From Nesterenkonia massiliensis (GTDB lineage: Bacteria > Actinomycetota > Actinomycetes > Actinomycetales > Micrococcaceae), in assembly GCF_000455245.1 (NCBI RefSeq), contig NZ_HG005165.1:404620-468619 (forward strand): a DNA stretch of 64,000 nt, written 5' to 3'. Both the position numbers and the translations under genes were made by a program. The notes under the pieces were generated by a model, which had not been told where the DNA came from, searched no databases, and saw nothing but the letters and a program-made list of their open reading frames with translations. Below are positions 57,002 through 64,000 of the stretch, one piece after another (positions within the stretch are counted from its first letter, which is position 1; every line of letters begins with the position of its first letter).

Positions 57002-57042
57002 AGGGCCGGGAGGGGTGCCGAAGCACCGCGCTTCCCGGCCCT
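57002..57042 (-). terminator. Hairpin after pckG
   Basis: Arms AGGGCCGGGA (57002-57011) and TCCCGGCCCT (57033-57042) enclose a second stem GGTGC-CGAA-GCACC (57014-57027). It lies 13 bases beyond the pckG stop. The U tract is short, so it is a GC-rich, possibly weak terminator. Confidence 0.65.
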
Positions 57043-57054
57043 CTGCTCGGACTG

Positions 57055-58912
57055 TCAGGCGGGCTGAACCCGGCTGCGCAGCTCCTCGAGCTCCTCGCGG
57101 ATAGAGGCCGGCAGGGATTCGCCGAAGCAGGCGAACCACTGCTCGATGTCGGCCAGCTCCTCGGTCCACTCCTGCGGGTCGACCTTCAGGGCGTCCTCAA
57201 TATCGGTCTCCGCCACGTCCAGGCCGCTCAGATCCAAGGCCTCAGGCATCGGGGTGTAGCCGATGGCGGTCTCCACGGCCTCTCCGCGCCCTTCGATCCG
57301 CTCGACGATCCACTTCAGCACGCGGGTGTTCTCAGCGAATCCGGGCCAGGCGAAGCCGCCGTCGCGGTTGCGGCGGAACCAGTTGACCAGGAAGATCTTC
57401 GGCAGCTTGTCCGGGTCAGCCTTGCCTGAGACCTCCACCCAGTGGTTGAGGTAGTCGCCGGCGTCGTAGCCGATGAACGGCAGCATCGCCATGGGGTCCC
57501 GCCGCACTGTTCCGACCTGCCCCTCGGCGGCGGCTGTGGTCTCCGAGCTCAGCGTTGCTCCGAAGAAGATGCCGTGGTTCCAATCCCGGGACTCGGTGAC
57601 CAGCGGCACGGTGGTCTTGCGCCGCCCGCCGAAGAGGATGGCGTCCAGCTTCACGCCGTTGGGTTCGAAGTACTCATCGGCCAGCATGTCGGTCTGGTCG
57701 ATGGGCGTGCAGAAGCGGGCGTTGGGGTGCGCGGCCGGCCGCCCGGAATCAGGAGTCCAGTCGTTGCCCTGCCAGTCCGTCAGGTGGGCCGGCGGCTCCT
57801 CGGTCATCCCCTCCCACCAGACGCCGCCGTCGTCGGTGAGCGCGCAGTTGGTGAAGATGGAGTTGCCCTTGGCGATGGCGCGCATCGCATTGGCGTTGGT
57901 GTGCCAGCCGGTGCCCGGAGCCACACCGAAGTAGCCGGCCTCGGGGTTGACTACGCGGAACTCGCCGTCGGGGCCGGGGCGGATCCAGGTGATGTCATCG
58001 CCGAGGGTTTCGGCCTTCCAGCCCTCCAGAGTGGGGTCGATGAGCGCAAGGTTGGTCTTGCCGCAGGCCGAGGGGAAGGCCCCGGAGACGTGGTAGCTGC
58101 GCCCCTCCGGGCTGGTGAGCTTGAGAATGAGCATGTGCTCGGCGAGCCAGCCCTCATCGCGGGCCATCACTGAGGCGATCCGCAGGGCATAGCACTTCTT
58201 GCCCAGCAGCGCGTTGCCGCCGTATCCGGAGCCGTAGGACCAGATCTCCCGCTCTGAAGGGAAGTGGACGATGTACTTCTCCTCATTGCAGGGCCAGGGC
58301 ACGTCCTGCTGGCCGGGCTCCAGCGGTGCGCCCACTGAGTGCACGGCGGGTACAAAAAAACGCGTCGAGCTCTTCGATCTTGCGCAGAACATCGGTGCCG
58401 ATGCGGGCCATGATCCGCATGCTGGCCACCACGTAGGCGGAATCAGTGATCTCGACACCGAACTTCGGGTCATCGGCCTCAAGGTGCCCCATAACGAAGG
58501 GTATGACGTACATCGTGCGTCCACGCATGGCGCCGTCGAAGACGCCGTTGAGGGTCTGTCGCATTTCTGTTGGGTCCACCCAGTTATTGGTGAAGCCAGC
58601 ATCGCGCTCACGCTCGGAGCAGATGAACGTTCGAGACTCCACCCGCGCGACGTCGGCGGGATCCGAAAACGCCGCGAAGGAGTTTGGGAAATCCGGGCTG
58701 GTCAGTCGGGTCAGGGTTCCCGCTTCCACTAGCTCATCGGTGAGCTTGGTGTATTCGGCTTCGGAGCCATCCACCCAGTGGATATTCTCCGGCCGAGTCA
58801 GCTGGGCGATCTGGGCGACGAAATTGATAAGTGGCTGGTGAGTGGTTGGAGCATCTGCAGCGATGTTCTGGGCCAGCTTGTCAGCACCGGGCGCCGTTGC
58901 AACGGTGGTCAC
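57055..58912 (-). pseudogene. pckG: Phosphoenolpyruvate carboxykinase (GTP), single-base frameshift
   Basis: The sequence encodes GTP-dependent PEPCK (about 618 residues if the frame is corrected), the first step of gluconeogenesis. The upstream 550 bases encode the N-terminus (INFVAQIAQLTRPENIHWVD ... [19 protein letters not shown]); the frame then shifts at a run of seven T (58354-58360) into a different frame carrying [34 protein letters not shown] and the P-loop [13 protein letters not shown]. With six T the two halves join in one frame. All catalytic motifs are otherwise intact, so this looks like one extra base (recent mutation, slippage-prone tract or sequencing error). GTG 58912 has a strong GGAGGG seven bases upstream. 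Confidence 0.88.
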
Positions 58913-59214
58913 TGTTTTTCCCTCCATTGGGTACAGGTTCTGATTGCCGCCTCTTCCCCACGTGCCGGAATATCGAAGGGTTTCAGCACCGGCTGAAGCC
59001 GAAGTACGGACCGCACTGTCCGCACCCGCCCTTCTGTATTCCGCTGTGCACAGCAGAAGAAGCAGTTGTTCCAACTGTAACGGCAGAAGATCACACTCTT
59101 GTGAATGCGCAGAGAAATGTGGCTGGATTCACACTAGGGCAGCGAGGGCTATGCACCCGCGAAACGCTGCAATCCCCCGCTACTGACCGCGCTAGAGGCT
59201 TCTAAGCCGGCGAT
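58913..59214. other. Gene-free stretch upstream of pckG
   Basis: About 300 bases without a supportable gene. It holds the pckG ribosome site next to 58912 and, at 59091-59133, TCACA-ctct-TGTGAAT followed 20 bases later by ATTCACA. These are CRP/GlxR-type half-sites (TGTGA and TCACA), though the spacing is not the standard N6. A small GGTTTCAG...CTGAAGCC inverted repeat lies near 58978-59002. No other structure seen. Confidence 0.35.
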
Positions 59215-59244
59215 TTGGCAGAGGGGAGAAAACCCGTGTATAGT
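59215..59244 (+). promoter_or_regulatory. Predicted tRNA-Arg promoter
   Basis: TTGGCA (59215-59220) and TATAGT (59239-59244) with an 18-base spacer resemble a housekeeping sigma-70 promoter. The tRNA starts 43 bases after the -10. Confidence 0.7.
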
Positions 59245-59286
59245 CTTCTAGGTCCGGGGCGCGGAAACGCGAACCACACAGGACAT

Positions 59287-59363
<77 letters not shown>

Positions 59364-59366
59364 CTA

Positions 59367-59411
59367 AAGAAAGCCTCGCAACTCCCATGACATGGGGCGC
59401 GAGGCTTTCTT
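59367..59411 (+). terminator. Terminator after tRNA-Arg
   Basis: A 13-bp perfect inverted repeat, AAGAAAGCCTCGC (59367-59379) with GCGAGGCTTTCTT (59399-59411), directly follows the tRNA. The T-rich end fits an intrinsic terminator for the tRNA; the A-rich start on the other strand could also serve the convergent sixA gene. Confidence 0.8.
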
Positions 59412-59457
59412 GCTATTTCCTCACTTTGCCTGGCAGATACGGGCGGCCTGCAGCAGC

Positions 59458-59964
59458 TCAGCTGCGGAACTGTGTCAACACAGCGTCCCGGCCGTCGAGC
59501 TCTGCCCAGGGCTTGTGCACCTCAAGAAGAGCCATCCCGGCCGTAGGCCAGTGCTGGGCCATATCCAGCACGGCGCGCTCATCGGATTCCACGCTGGCCA
59601 GCTCCATGGTCAGCTCTTGCACCCCCGGCATATGCGCGATGATCAAGAGCGTCTCCACTGTTTCCGGAGTCTCGTTGATCACCGAGAGCATGCGGCGCGG
59701 CGCCGCCAGGTACAGCCGAGAGTCCAGGTAGGCGGTGGCGGCCTTCACCCCCAGCTCATGCCCGATCCAGATGCAGGTCTGCCGGGTGCGCATCGCATCG
59801 GAGACCACCGTGGACTCAGGCCAATGGCCGCTATCGAGCAGCCAGCGCCCCACTTGACGCGCCTGAGCCTGGCCATGCTGGGTCAGAGTCCGGGAACGGT
59901 CATCCCCGGTGAAACTGTGCCCGGCTTCTGCATGACGGAGGATGAGCAGTCGTTTAGGCGCCAC
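59458..59964 (-). CDS. SixA-like histidine phosphatase
   Basis: A 168-residue histidine-phosphatase-superfamily protein. The RHG-type motif is LLILRHAEAGHS (RHA, as in SixA) and the second His lies in ETLLIIAHMPGVQEL. SixA proteins remove phosphate from phosphohistidine of signalling or PTS proteins; the partner here is unknown. Start ATG 59964 is 16 bases after the winged-helix gene stops on the same strand. Small size and the RHA motif separate it from phosphoglycerate mutases. Confidence 0.87.
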   Translation of the reverse strand: MAPKRLLILRHAEAGHSFTGDDRSRTLTQHGQAQARQVGRWLLDSGHWPESTVVSDAMRTRQTCIWIGHELGVKAATAYLDSRLYLAAPRRMLSVINETPETVETLLIIAHMPGVQELTMELASVESDERAVLDMAQHWPTAGMALLEVHKPWAELDGRDAVLTQFRS

Positions 59965-59980
59965 GAATCTGTTGCCTGGA

Positions 59981-60760
59981 TCAGATGGAGTATTCCGGGG
60001 CGGCCCACACGGTGACCTCGGGATGCTCGTAGAACCGGTATCCCTGACCGCGTACGGTGCGCACAGTGTTCGCTAACCGCCCCAGCTTGGACCGCAGCCG
60101 CCGAATATGCACGTCAATCGTGCGCTCATTGGGCATCTGCGCCTGATCCACATTGCGCCACAGCGTCTTCAGCAGTTCAGTGCGGCCCACGGTGCGTGAA
60201 GCATTGTCCACTAAGTAATTGAGCAGCTCGAACTCTTTATAGGTGAGGTTGAGGTTCTCGCCGTCGAGCTTGACCTCTCGTCGCGCCAAATCGATGAGCA
60301 CCCCAGAGCTCGACGGCGCCGGAGAACTGTGCACCGGCGATTCAGATACGCGGTGGGTCACTGTGGGATCACCCAGCGCCTGGCGCACCACCTCGAGATC
60401 AGAACCCTCGGCTGCTGCTGAGGCCATCGCCATTGCAATATGGACCTGGGACTCCGGAGCAATGTGCTCCACATAGTCACGCAGCTCAGTGGCGATCTTG
60501 TGCAGCGAGGTGCCCGCGGCACTGGCAGTGTCTTCATCCAGTCCCACATAGATGACGAACCCACGGGCCACCACATCAGGGGGCACTACCTGGGTGCCGC
60601 CGGAGGGCGCAATCACCGGCACCGGAGCGGTGCGCGGATAGCCGGCGGCGGCCCCTGTCCCGTTTCGCATGCGCCGCGCGATCTCGGCTCGACGGGCTGC
60701 GTTTCTCACGGAGACGTGGACGTAGCCTGGATTATGGGCCGGATTAAGCGGTGCGGACAT
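59981..60760 (-). CDS. Winged-helix (OmpR-type) regulator with an atypical N-terminal domain
   Basis: A 259-residue protein. Residues about 160-250 are an OmpR/PhoB DNA-binding domain (NLTYKEFELLNYLVDNASRT, then VHIRRLRSKLG and RTVRGQGYRFYE). A classical receiver is absent: the N-terminal part (GFVIYVGLDEDTASAAG, LHKIATELRDYVEHIAPESQ) has no phosphoacceptor Asp in the expected DxxxP context. It may be a receiver-less regulator of a type conserved in Micrococcaceae, responding to something other than a kinase. No kinase gene lies next to it. Target unknown. Confidence 0.8.
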   Translation of the reverse strand: MSAPLNPAHNPGYVHVSVRNAARRAEIARRMRNGTGAAAGYPRTAPVPVIAPSGGTQVVPPDVVARGFVIYVGLDEDTASAAGTSLHKIATELRDYVEHIAPESQVHIAMAMASAAAEGSDLEVVRQALGDPTVTHRVSESPVHSSPAPSSSGVLIDLARREVKLDGENLNLTYKEFELLNYLVDNASRTVGRTELLKTLWRNVDQAQMPNERTIDVHIRRLRSKLGRLANTVRTVRGQGYRFYEHPEVTVWAAPEYSI

Positions 60761-60900
60761 CGGGATCGTTACTCTTCCTGGCTTGCGGCCGGACGATTGG
60801 CCCTCTCATCGTCCCCGTAATATTTCAGAAACGCAAGTAACAAAACCCGAAAAATTCCACTATTTGAGACCTGGACCCCCAATAGTGACGCAACACACGT

Positions 60901-61536
60901 TTATTCGGCGAGACCGTAGAGTCGGTCGCCTGCATCCCCGAGTCCCGGGACGATGTAGGACTTCTCGTTGAGCTTCTCGTCGATGGCTGCCAAGTAGAGC
61001 TCGATGTCCAGATCGCCCACCTCGCCGCGCAGCCTCTCGATACCTTCCGGTGCAGCCAGCAGACAGATACAGGTCACCTTCGCTGCGTCCGCCTTCTTCA
61101 GGAACCGAACGGCTTCGGCGAGGGTTCCGCCGGTGGCCAGCATCGGGTCCAGAACAAAGACATGGCGTCCAGTGAGGTCATCTGGGAGCCGTTCAGCGTA
61201 GGTGACGATGTCCAGAGTTTCCTCATTGCGCGCCATGCCTAGGAATCCGACTTCCGCGGTGGGAATCATCGCGGTCATGCCATCGAGCATTCCCAGTCCG
61301 GCACGGAGAATCGGCACCACAAGAGGCTTGGGGCCGGCCAGCCGAGTCCCGGTCATCTGAGCCACCGGGGTCTGGATCTCCACCGGCTCGGTGGCGATGG
61401 AGCCGCTGGCTTCGTAGGAGAGCAGGGTCACCAGTTCTTTGGTCAGCTCACGGAAGACGTTAGATGTGGTCTCGACCCGCCGCAGGTGGGTGAGTTTGTG
61501 GGCAATAAGCGGGTGTTCGACAACCTGTACGCGCAT
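60901..61536 (-). CDS. upp: Uracil phosphoribosyltransferase Upp
   Basis: A 211-residue salvage enzyme that joins uracil and PRPP to UMP. The PRPP loop is VFVLDPMLATGGTLAEAVR, the uracil pocket is YIVPGLGDAGDRLYG, and the start is MRVQVVEHPLIAHKLTHLR. All usual residues are present. Divergent from tadA with 45 bases between them. Confidence 0.96.
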   Translation of the reverse strand: MRVQVVEHPLIAHKLTHLRRVETTSNVFRELTKELVTLLSYEASGSIATEPVEIQTPVAQMTGTRLAGPKPLVVPILRAGLGMLDGMTAMIPTAEVGFLGMARNEETLDIVTYAERLPDDLTGRHVFVLDPMLATGGTLAEAVRFLKKADAAKVTCICLLAAPEGIERLRGEVGDLDIELYLAAIDEKLNEKSYIVPGLGDAGDRLYGLAE

Positions 61537-61581
61537 GGACTCAAGGTATCAGCACGATCCGCCCCCACGTAGGCTGTAGGC

Positions 61582-62061
61582 GTGTCATTTTCCCCACGTG
61601 ATCCGCAGATTCAGCGCAATCTGATGGAACAGTGTCTGCAGTTGGCCGCGCGAGCTCCGCTTTCCGGAGACGTGCCGGTGGGCGCCGTCGTCCTCTCCCC
61701 CACCGGAGAGGTTCTGGGCGAAGGCTTCAACACCCGGGAGCGCGACGACGACCCAGCAGGTCATGCAGAGATGAACGCCCTGGGCGCCGCGGCGGCACAG
61801 CTGGGCAGCTGGCGTTTGGATGGCTGCGTGTTGGCGGTGACCATGGAGCCGTGCCCGATGTGCGCTGGGGCGATCAGCCAGACCCGCATCGGTCAACTGA
61901 TCTTCGGCGCCTGGGATGAGAAGGCTGGTGCTGCTGGCAGTGTGTTTGACGTGCTGCGCGAGCCGCGCCTGAACCACTGGGTGGAAGTTCATGCTGGAGT
62001 GCGCGCGGATGAATGCGCCGCTGTGCTGCGAGAATTCTTCGAGCAGTTCCGCGGGTCATAA
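61582..62061 (+). CDS. tadA: tRNA-specific adenosine deaminase TadA
   Basis: A 159-residue zinc deaminase that converts A34 to inosine in tRNA-Arg(ACG), which is encoded 2.3 kb upstream in this window. Zinc and proton-shuttle motifs are GHAEMNAL and MEPCPMCAGAISQT. Start is GTG 61582. It is followed directly by the promoter of tRNA-Ser(CGA). General nucleoside deaminases are related, but the context and motif spacing favour TadA. Confidence 0.92.
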   Translation: MSFSPRDPQIQRNLMEQCLQLAARAPLSGDVPVGAVVLSPTGEVLGEGFNTRERDDDPAGHAEMNALGAAAAQLGSWRLDGCVLAVTMEPCPMCAGAISQTRIGQLIFGAWDEKAGAAGSVFDVLREPRLNHWVEVHAGVRADECAAVLREFFEQFRGS

Positions 62062-62070
62062 TGACGCGCT

Positions 62071-62100
62071 TTGAGCCCAGCGCTGTCTCTCCCGTATAGT
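62071..62100 (+). promoter_or_regulatory. Predicted tRNA-Ser(CGA) promoter
   Basis: TTGAGC (62071-62076) and TATAGT (62095-62100) with an 18-base spacer, 10 bases before the mature tRNA. The -10 is identical to that before tRNA-Arg. Confidence 0.7.
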
Positions 62101-62110
62101 GGTCAGGCCT

Positions 62111-62201
62111 GGTGACGTGTCCGAGCGGCCGAAGGTGCAGCACTCGAAATGCTGTGTACGGTAACCCCGTACCGTGGGTTCAAATCCCACCGTCACCGCC
62201 A
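62111..62201 (+). tRNA. tRNA-Ser(CGA)
   Basis: A class II tRNA of 91 bases with CCA. Acceptor GGTGACG pairs with CGTCACC, anticodon loop CTCGAAA (anticodon CGA, Ser), long variable arm TGTACGGTAACCCCGTACC, T arm GTGGGTTCAAATCCCAC. Confidence 0.95.
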
Positions 62202-62206
62202 GAGCA

Positions 62207-62250
62207 GTAAGGGGCGCCCCGCATGATTGCGGTGGCGCCCCTTACTTTTT
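62207..62250 (+). terminator. Rho-independent terminator after tRNA-Ser(CGA)
   Basis: Arms GTAAGGGGCGCC (62207-62218) and GGCGCCCCTTAC (62234-62245) with an inner CCGCA/TGCGG extension around TGAT, followed by TTTTT (62246-62250). A textbook intrinsic terminator. Confidence 0.92.
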
Positions 62251-62280
62251 GCTCGTGCTACTACCTGGCTGCGGACCGGT

Positions 62281-62715
62281 TCAGCCCTCCTCAGCAGGGA
62301 CGTAGTCGCTCTCCCCCATCAGGCGCAGCGCCACCCGCAGTTTCTCAGCGGCTTCTTCCATCTGCTCCTGATCCGGGTTGTCCATGGTCTTCGCGAAATC
62401 GAAGTCGGCCATGGAGTTCGAGGGCCAGACGTGAATATGCATATGCGGCACCTCATAGCCGGCGATCGCCACTCCAGCACGCTGGGAGCCGAAAGCCTCC
62501 ACCTGGGCTTTGCCGATGCGCTGGGCCACATTGCTCATATGCGCCAGCAGCTCGCCGTCGGCGTCGGTCCACTTATCCACCTCGGTGCGCGGAACTACCA
62601 GCGTGTGTCCGTAGGCCAGCGGGGCAATCGAGAGGAATGCCACACAGGTCTCGTCCTGCCAGATGAATCGGTCCGGGAGTTCGCCGTTGATGATCTTGGT
62701 GAAGACGGTGCTCAT
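62281..62715 (-). CDS. HIT-family hydrolase
   Basis: A 144-residue histidine-triad protein. The triad is PHMHIHVWP (H-x-H-x-H), with IINGELPDRFIWQDE and PLAYGHTLVVPRTE typical of the Hint/HinT branch, which cleaves nucleoside phosphoramidates or dinucleotides. Substrate unknown. ATG 62715 has GGTGG a few bases upstream and is preferred over 62724. Divergent from the zur gene, 49 bases apart. Confidence 0.9.
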   Translation of the reverse strand: MSTVFTKIINGELPDRFIWQDETCVAFLSIAPLAYGHTLVVPRTEVDKWTDADGELLAHMSNVAQRIGKAQVEAFGSQRAGVAIAGYEVPHMHIHVWPSNSMADFDFAKTMDNPDQEQMEEAAEKLRVALRLMGESDYVPAEEG

Positions 62716-62764
62716 GGCCACCACTCTAACCCCTGAAATCCGGCGGTGTTAGGCTTGAGCAAGC

Positions 62765-63187
62765 ATGAATGAGACCCCTTCCGCCCCCGTTATCCGCGGC
62801 CGCTCCACACGACAGAAGCGCGCTGTGTGGTCTGCGCTGAATTCACTGGACGACTTCGTCTCGGCCCAGGACCTGCATCGGCTGCTTTCTGACCGCGGCG
62901 AGAAAGTCTCTTTGGCCACGGTGTACCGCGTGCTGCAGGCTCACCAGGAGGACGGCCTGGTGGATGTGCTGCGTCCCGACGACGGTGAAGCGATCTTCCG
63001 GCTCTGTGCCCGCGAGGAGCACCACCATCACTTGGTGTGCCGCTCCTGCGGCCTGACGGTGGAGTTCGAGGCCCCGGACATCGAGTCCTGGGCAGGCGAG
63101 CTGGCTTCCAAGAACGGCTTTACCGAGGTACGCCACACCCTCGAGATCTTCGGGCTCTGCGCTTCCTGCTCGGCCGCGGCAGACTAA
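62765..63187 (+). CDS. zur: Fur-family zinc regulator (Zur)
   Basis: A 140-residue Fur-type repressor. The DNA-binding helix is VSLATVYRVLQAHQEDGLVD and the metal site is EEHHHHLVCRSCG with a second pair CASCSA. Fur-family repressors sense Fe, Zn or peroxide; the convergent high-affinity zinc permease directly downstream indicates Zur. The gene ends 19 bases from that permease. Its own operator is not recognised in the 49-base upstream gap. Confidence 0.85.
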   Translation: MNETPSAPVIRGRSTRQKRAVWSALNSLDDFVSAQDLHRLLSDRGEKVSLATVYRVLQAHQEDGLVDVLRPDDGEAIFRLCAREEHHHHLVCRSCGLTVEFEAPDIESWAGELASKNGFTEVRHTLEIFGLCASCSAAAD

Positions 63188-63206
63188 CTCCTGCCCCCGG
63201 GCCGCT

Positions 63207-64000
63207 CTAGGAGACAGTCATCACCTGGGCTGCTTCAGCACGACGACGGCGCCTCCGCCTGCGCCCGATCAGCAAGCAGATCAGGTAGATCAGGAAGCTG
63301 ATAGTGGTGATGTAGGGACTGATCGGCACAGTGCCGGTAATGGCCAACATGATCCCACCCACCGCAGCAATCAGCGCGAAGGACATCGACAGCAGCACCA
63401 CGCTCAGCGGGCTGACGCTGACTTTCAGCGCAGCCGCGGAGGGGACCACCAGCAGCGAGAGGACCAGCAGCGCACCCACTACCTGCACGGACATGGCCAC
63501 GGCCACACCCAGCAAGATCATGAACACGATAGCGAGCGTCCCGACGCGCACACCACGGGCCGCCGCTAGCTGGGGATCCACTGAAGCGAACATCAGCGGG
63601 CGCCAGATCAGCACCAGCACGATGGTGATCAGCACGGCACCGGTGACCAGGGTGCGGGTCTGCATGTCATCAACGCCCACGATCTGACCGGTCAGCAGGC
63701 CGAATCGGTTGGCGCTGCGCCCCTGATAGAGCGAGAGAAACAGGATGCCCAGGCCCAGGCCGAAGGGCATGAGCACGGCGGTCACCCCGCCGACATCCTT
63801 ATCCTTCAGTGAGAGCACGCCAATCAGCAGTGCGGCTGCCACCGCTCCCAGCGCCGAGCCAGCCACCACATCCACACCGGCCAGCAGCGCCAGGGCCGCT
63901 CCCGCAAAGGAGATTTCGGCGATGCCGTGGACCACCAGTGCGGTGCGTCGCAGCATGATGAACACGCCGATGACACCGCCCATCAGCCCAAGCACCGCGG
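63207..64000 (-). CDS. znuB: Zinc/manganese ABC transporter permease (ZnuB-type), partial
   Basis: At least 264 residues of a metal ABC-3 permease; the gene is still open at the right edge, so the N-terminus is missing. The conserved GVFIMLRRTALVVHGIAEIS and WRPLMFASVDPQLAAARGV (separated spans) are diagnostic. Seven to eight spans remain. The C-terminus has an unusual Arg-rich tail (GRRRRRRRRAEAAQ), probably cytoplasmic. With Zur convergent, zinc import is likely; ATPase and binding-protein genes would lie to the right. Confidence 0.9.
   Translation of the reverse strand, partial: AVLGLMGGVIGVFIMLRRTALVVHGIAEISFAGAALALLAGVDVVAGSALGAVAAALLIGVLSLKDKDVGGVTAVLMPFGLGLGILFLSLYQGRSANRFGLLTGQIVGVDDMQTRTLVTGAVLITIVLVLIWRPLMFASVDPQLAAARGVRVGTLAIVFMILLGVAVAMSVQVVGALLVLSLLVVPSAAALKVSVSPLSVVLLSMSFALIAAVGGIMLAITGTVPISPYITTISFLIYLICLLIGRRRRRRRRAEAAQVMTVS

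Noticed and set aside
61537-61581. Regulatory RNA between upp and tadA
   Set aside because: Only 45 bases separate the divergent starts; nothing beyond promoter elements would fit.

Overview
The window is about 64 kb of high-GC chromosomal DNA from an actinomycete, most likely Micrococcales and close to Micrococcaceae such as Nesterenkonia or Arthrobacter. That placement is inferred from gene content: PriA serving both HisA and TrpF, SenX3-RegX3-PhoU, ClgR, recA-recX-miaB-miaA-dapF synteny, monomeric isocitrate dehydrogenase, GTP-type PEPCK, a DtxR/IdeR-like iron box and LexA boxes of the Gram-positive TCGAAC-N4-GTTCGA type. Gene density is high and most of the window is conserved core chromosome. 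I saw no insertion sequence, prophage, CRISPR array or rRNA operon.

Layout. 1-2.3 kb: the 3' end of an FtsK/SpoIIIE-type ATPase (type VII secretion-like), a PepSY lipoprotein and a MarR regulator. 2.3-6.5 kb: hisC-hisB-hisH-priA-sseB on the minus strand. 6.5-10 kb: an SOS locus with a LysM membrane protein facing lexA across a LexA box, then a DinG-type helicase. 10-21 kb: hflX, a methyltransferase/FolC-like pair, dapF-miaA-miaB-recX-recA (recA has its own LexA box), DUF3046, MarR and clgR-cinA. 21-33 kb: pgsA, ftsK, an M20 amidohydrolase, RNase J, dapA and dapB around a membrane acyltransferase, then the divergent lysine export pair lysG/lysE and mogA. 33-45.7 kb: icd, mgtE, purH, regX3-senX3 facing phoU across a PHO-box-like repeat, a nuclease-like gene bracketed by two nearly identical large palindromes, gpm, DUF2516 and a trans-sulfuration enzyme. 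45.8-52.8 kb: tmk-holB, a tripeptidyl-peptidase-like lipoprotein, tRNA-Thr, a Nudix hydrolase, tRNA-Ser and a phosphomannomutase. 52.8-57 kb: a siderophore ABC importer operon behind an iron box. 57-64 kb: a frameshifted pckG, tRNA-Arg, sixA, an orphan winged-helix regulator, upp, tadA, tRNA-Ser, a HIT protein, zur and the zinc permease at the right edge.

Several genes form working sets: SOS response (lexA, recA, recX, the LysM protein), lysine/DAP biosynthesis and export (dapF, dapA, dapB, lysG, lysE), histidine biosynthesis, phosphate sensing, and iron and zinc homeostasis. The observations I would check first are the palindrome-flanked nuclease cassette between phoU and gpm, the single-base frameshift in a T7 run of pckG, the LexA-box-controlled DivS/ChiZ-like LysM protein, and the FolC-like Mur ligase that has lost family motifs.
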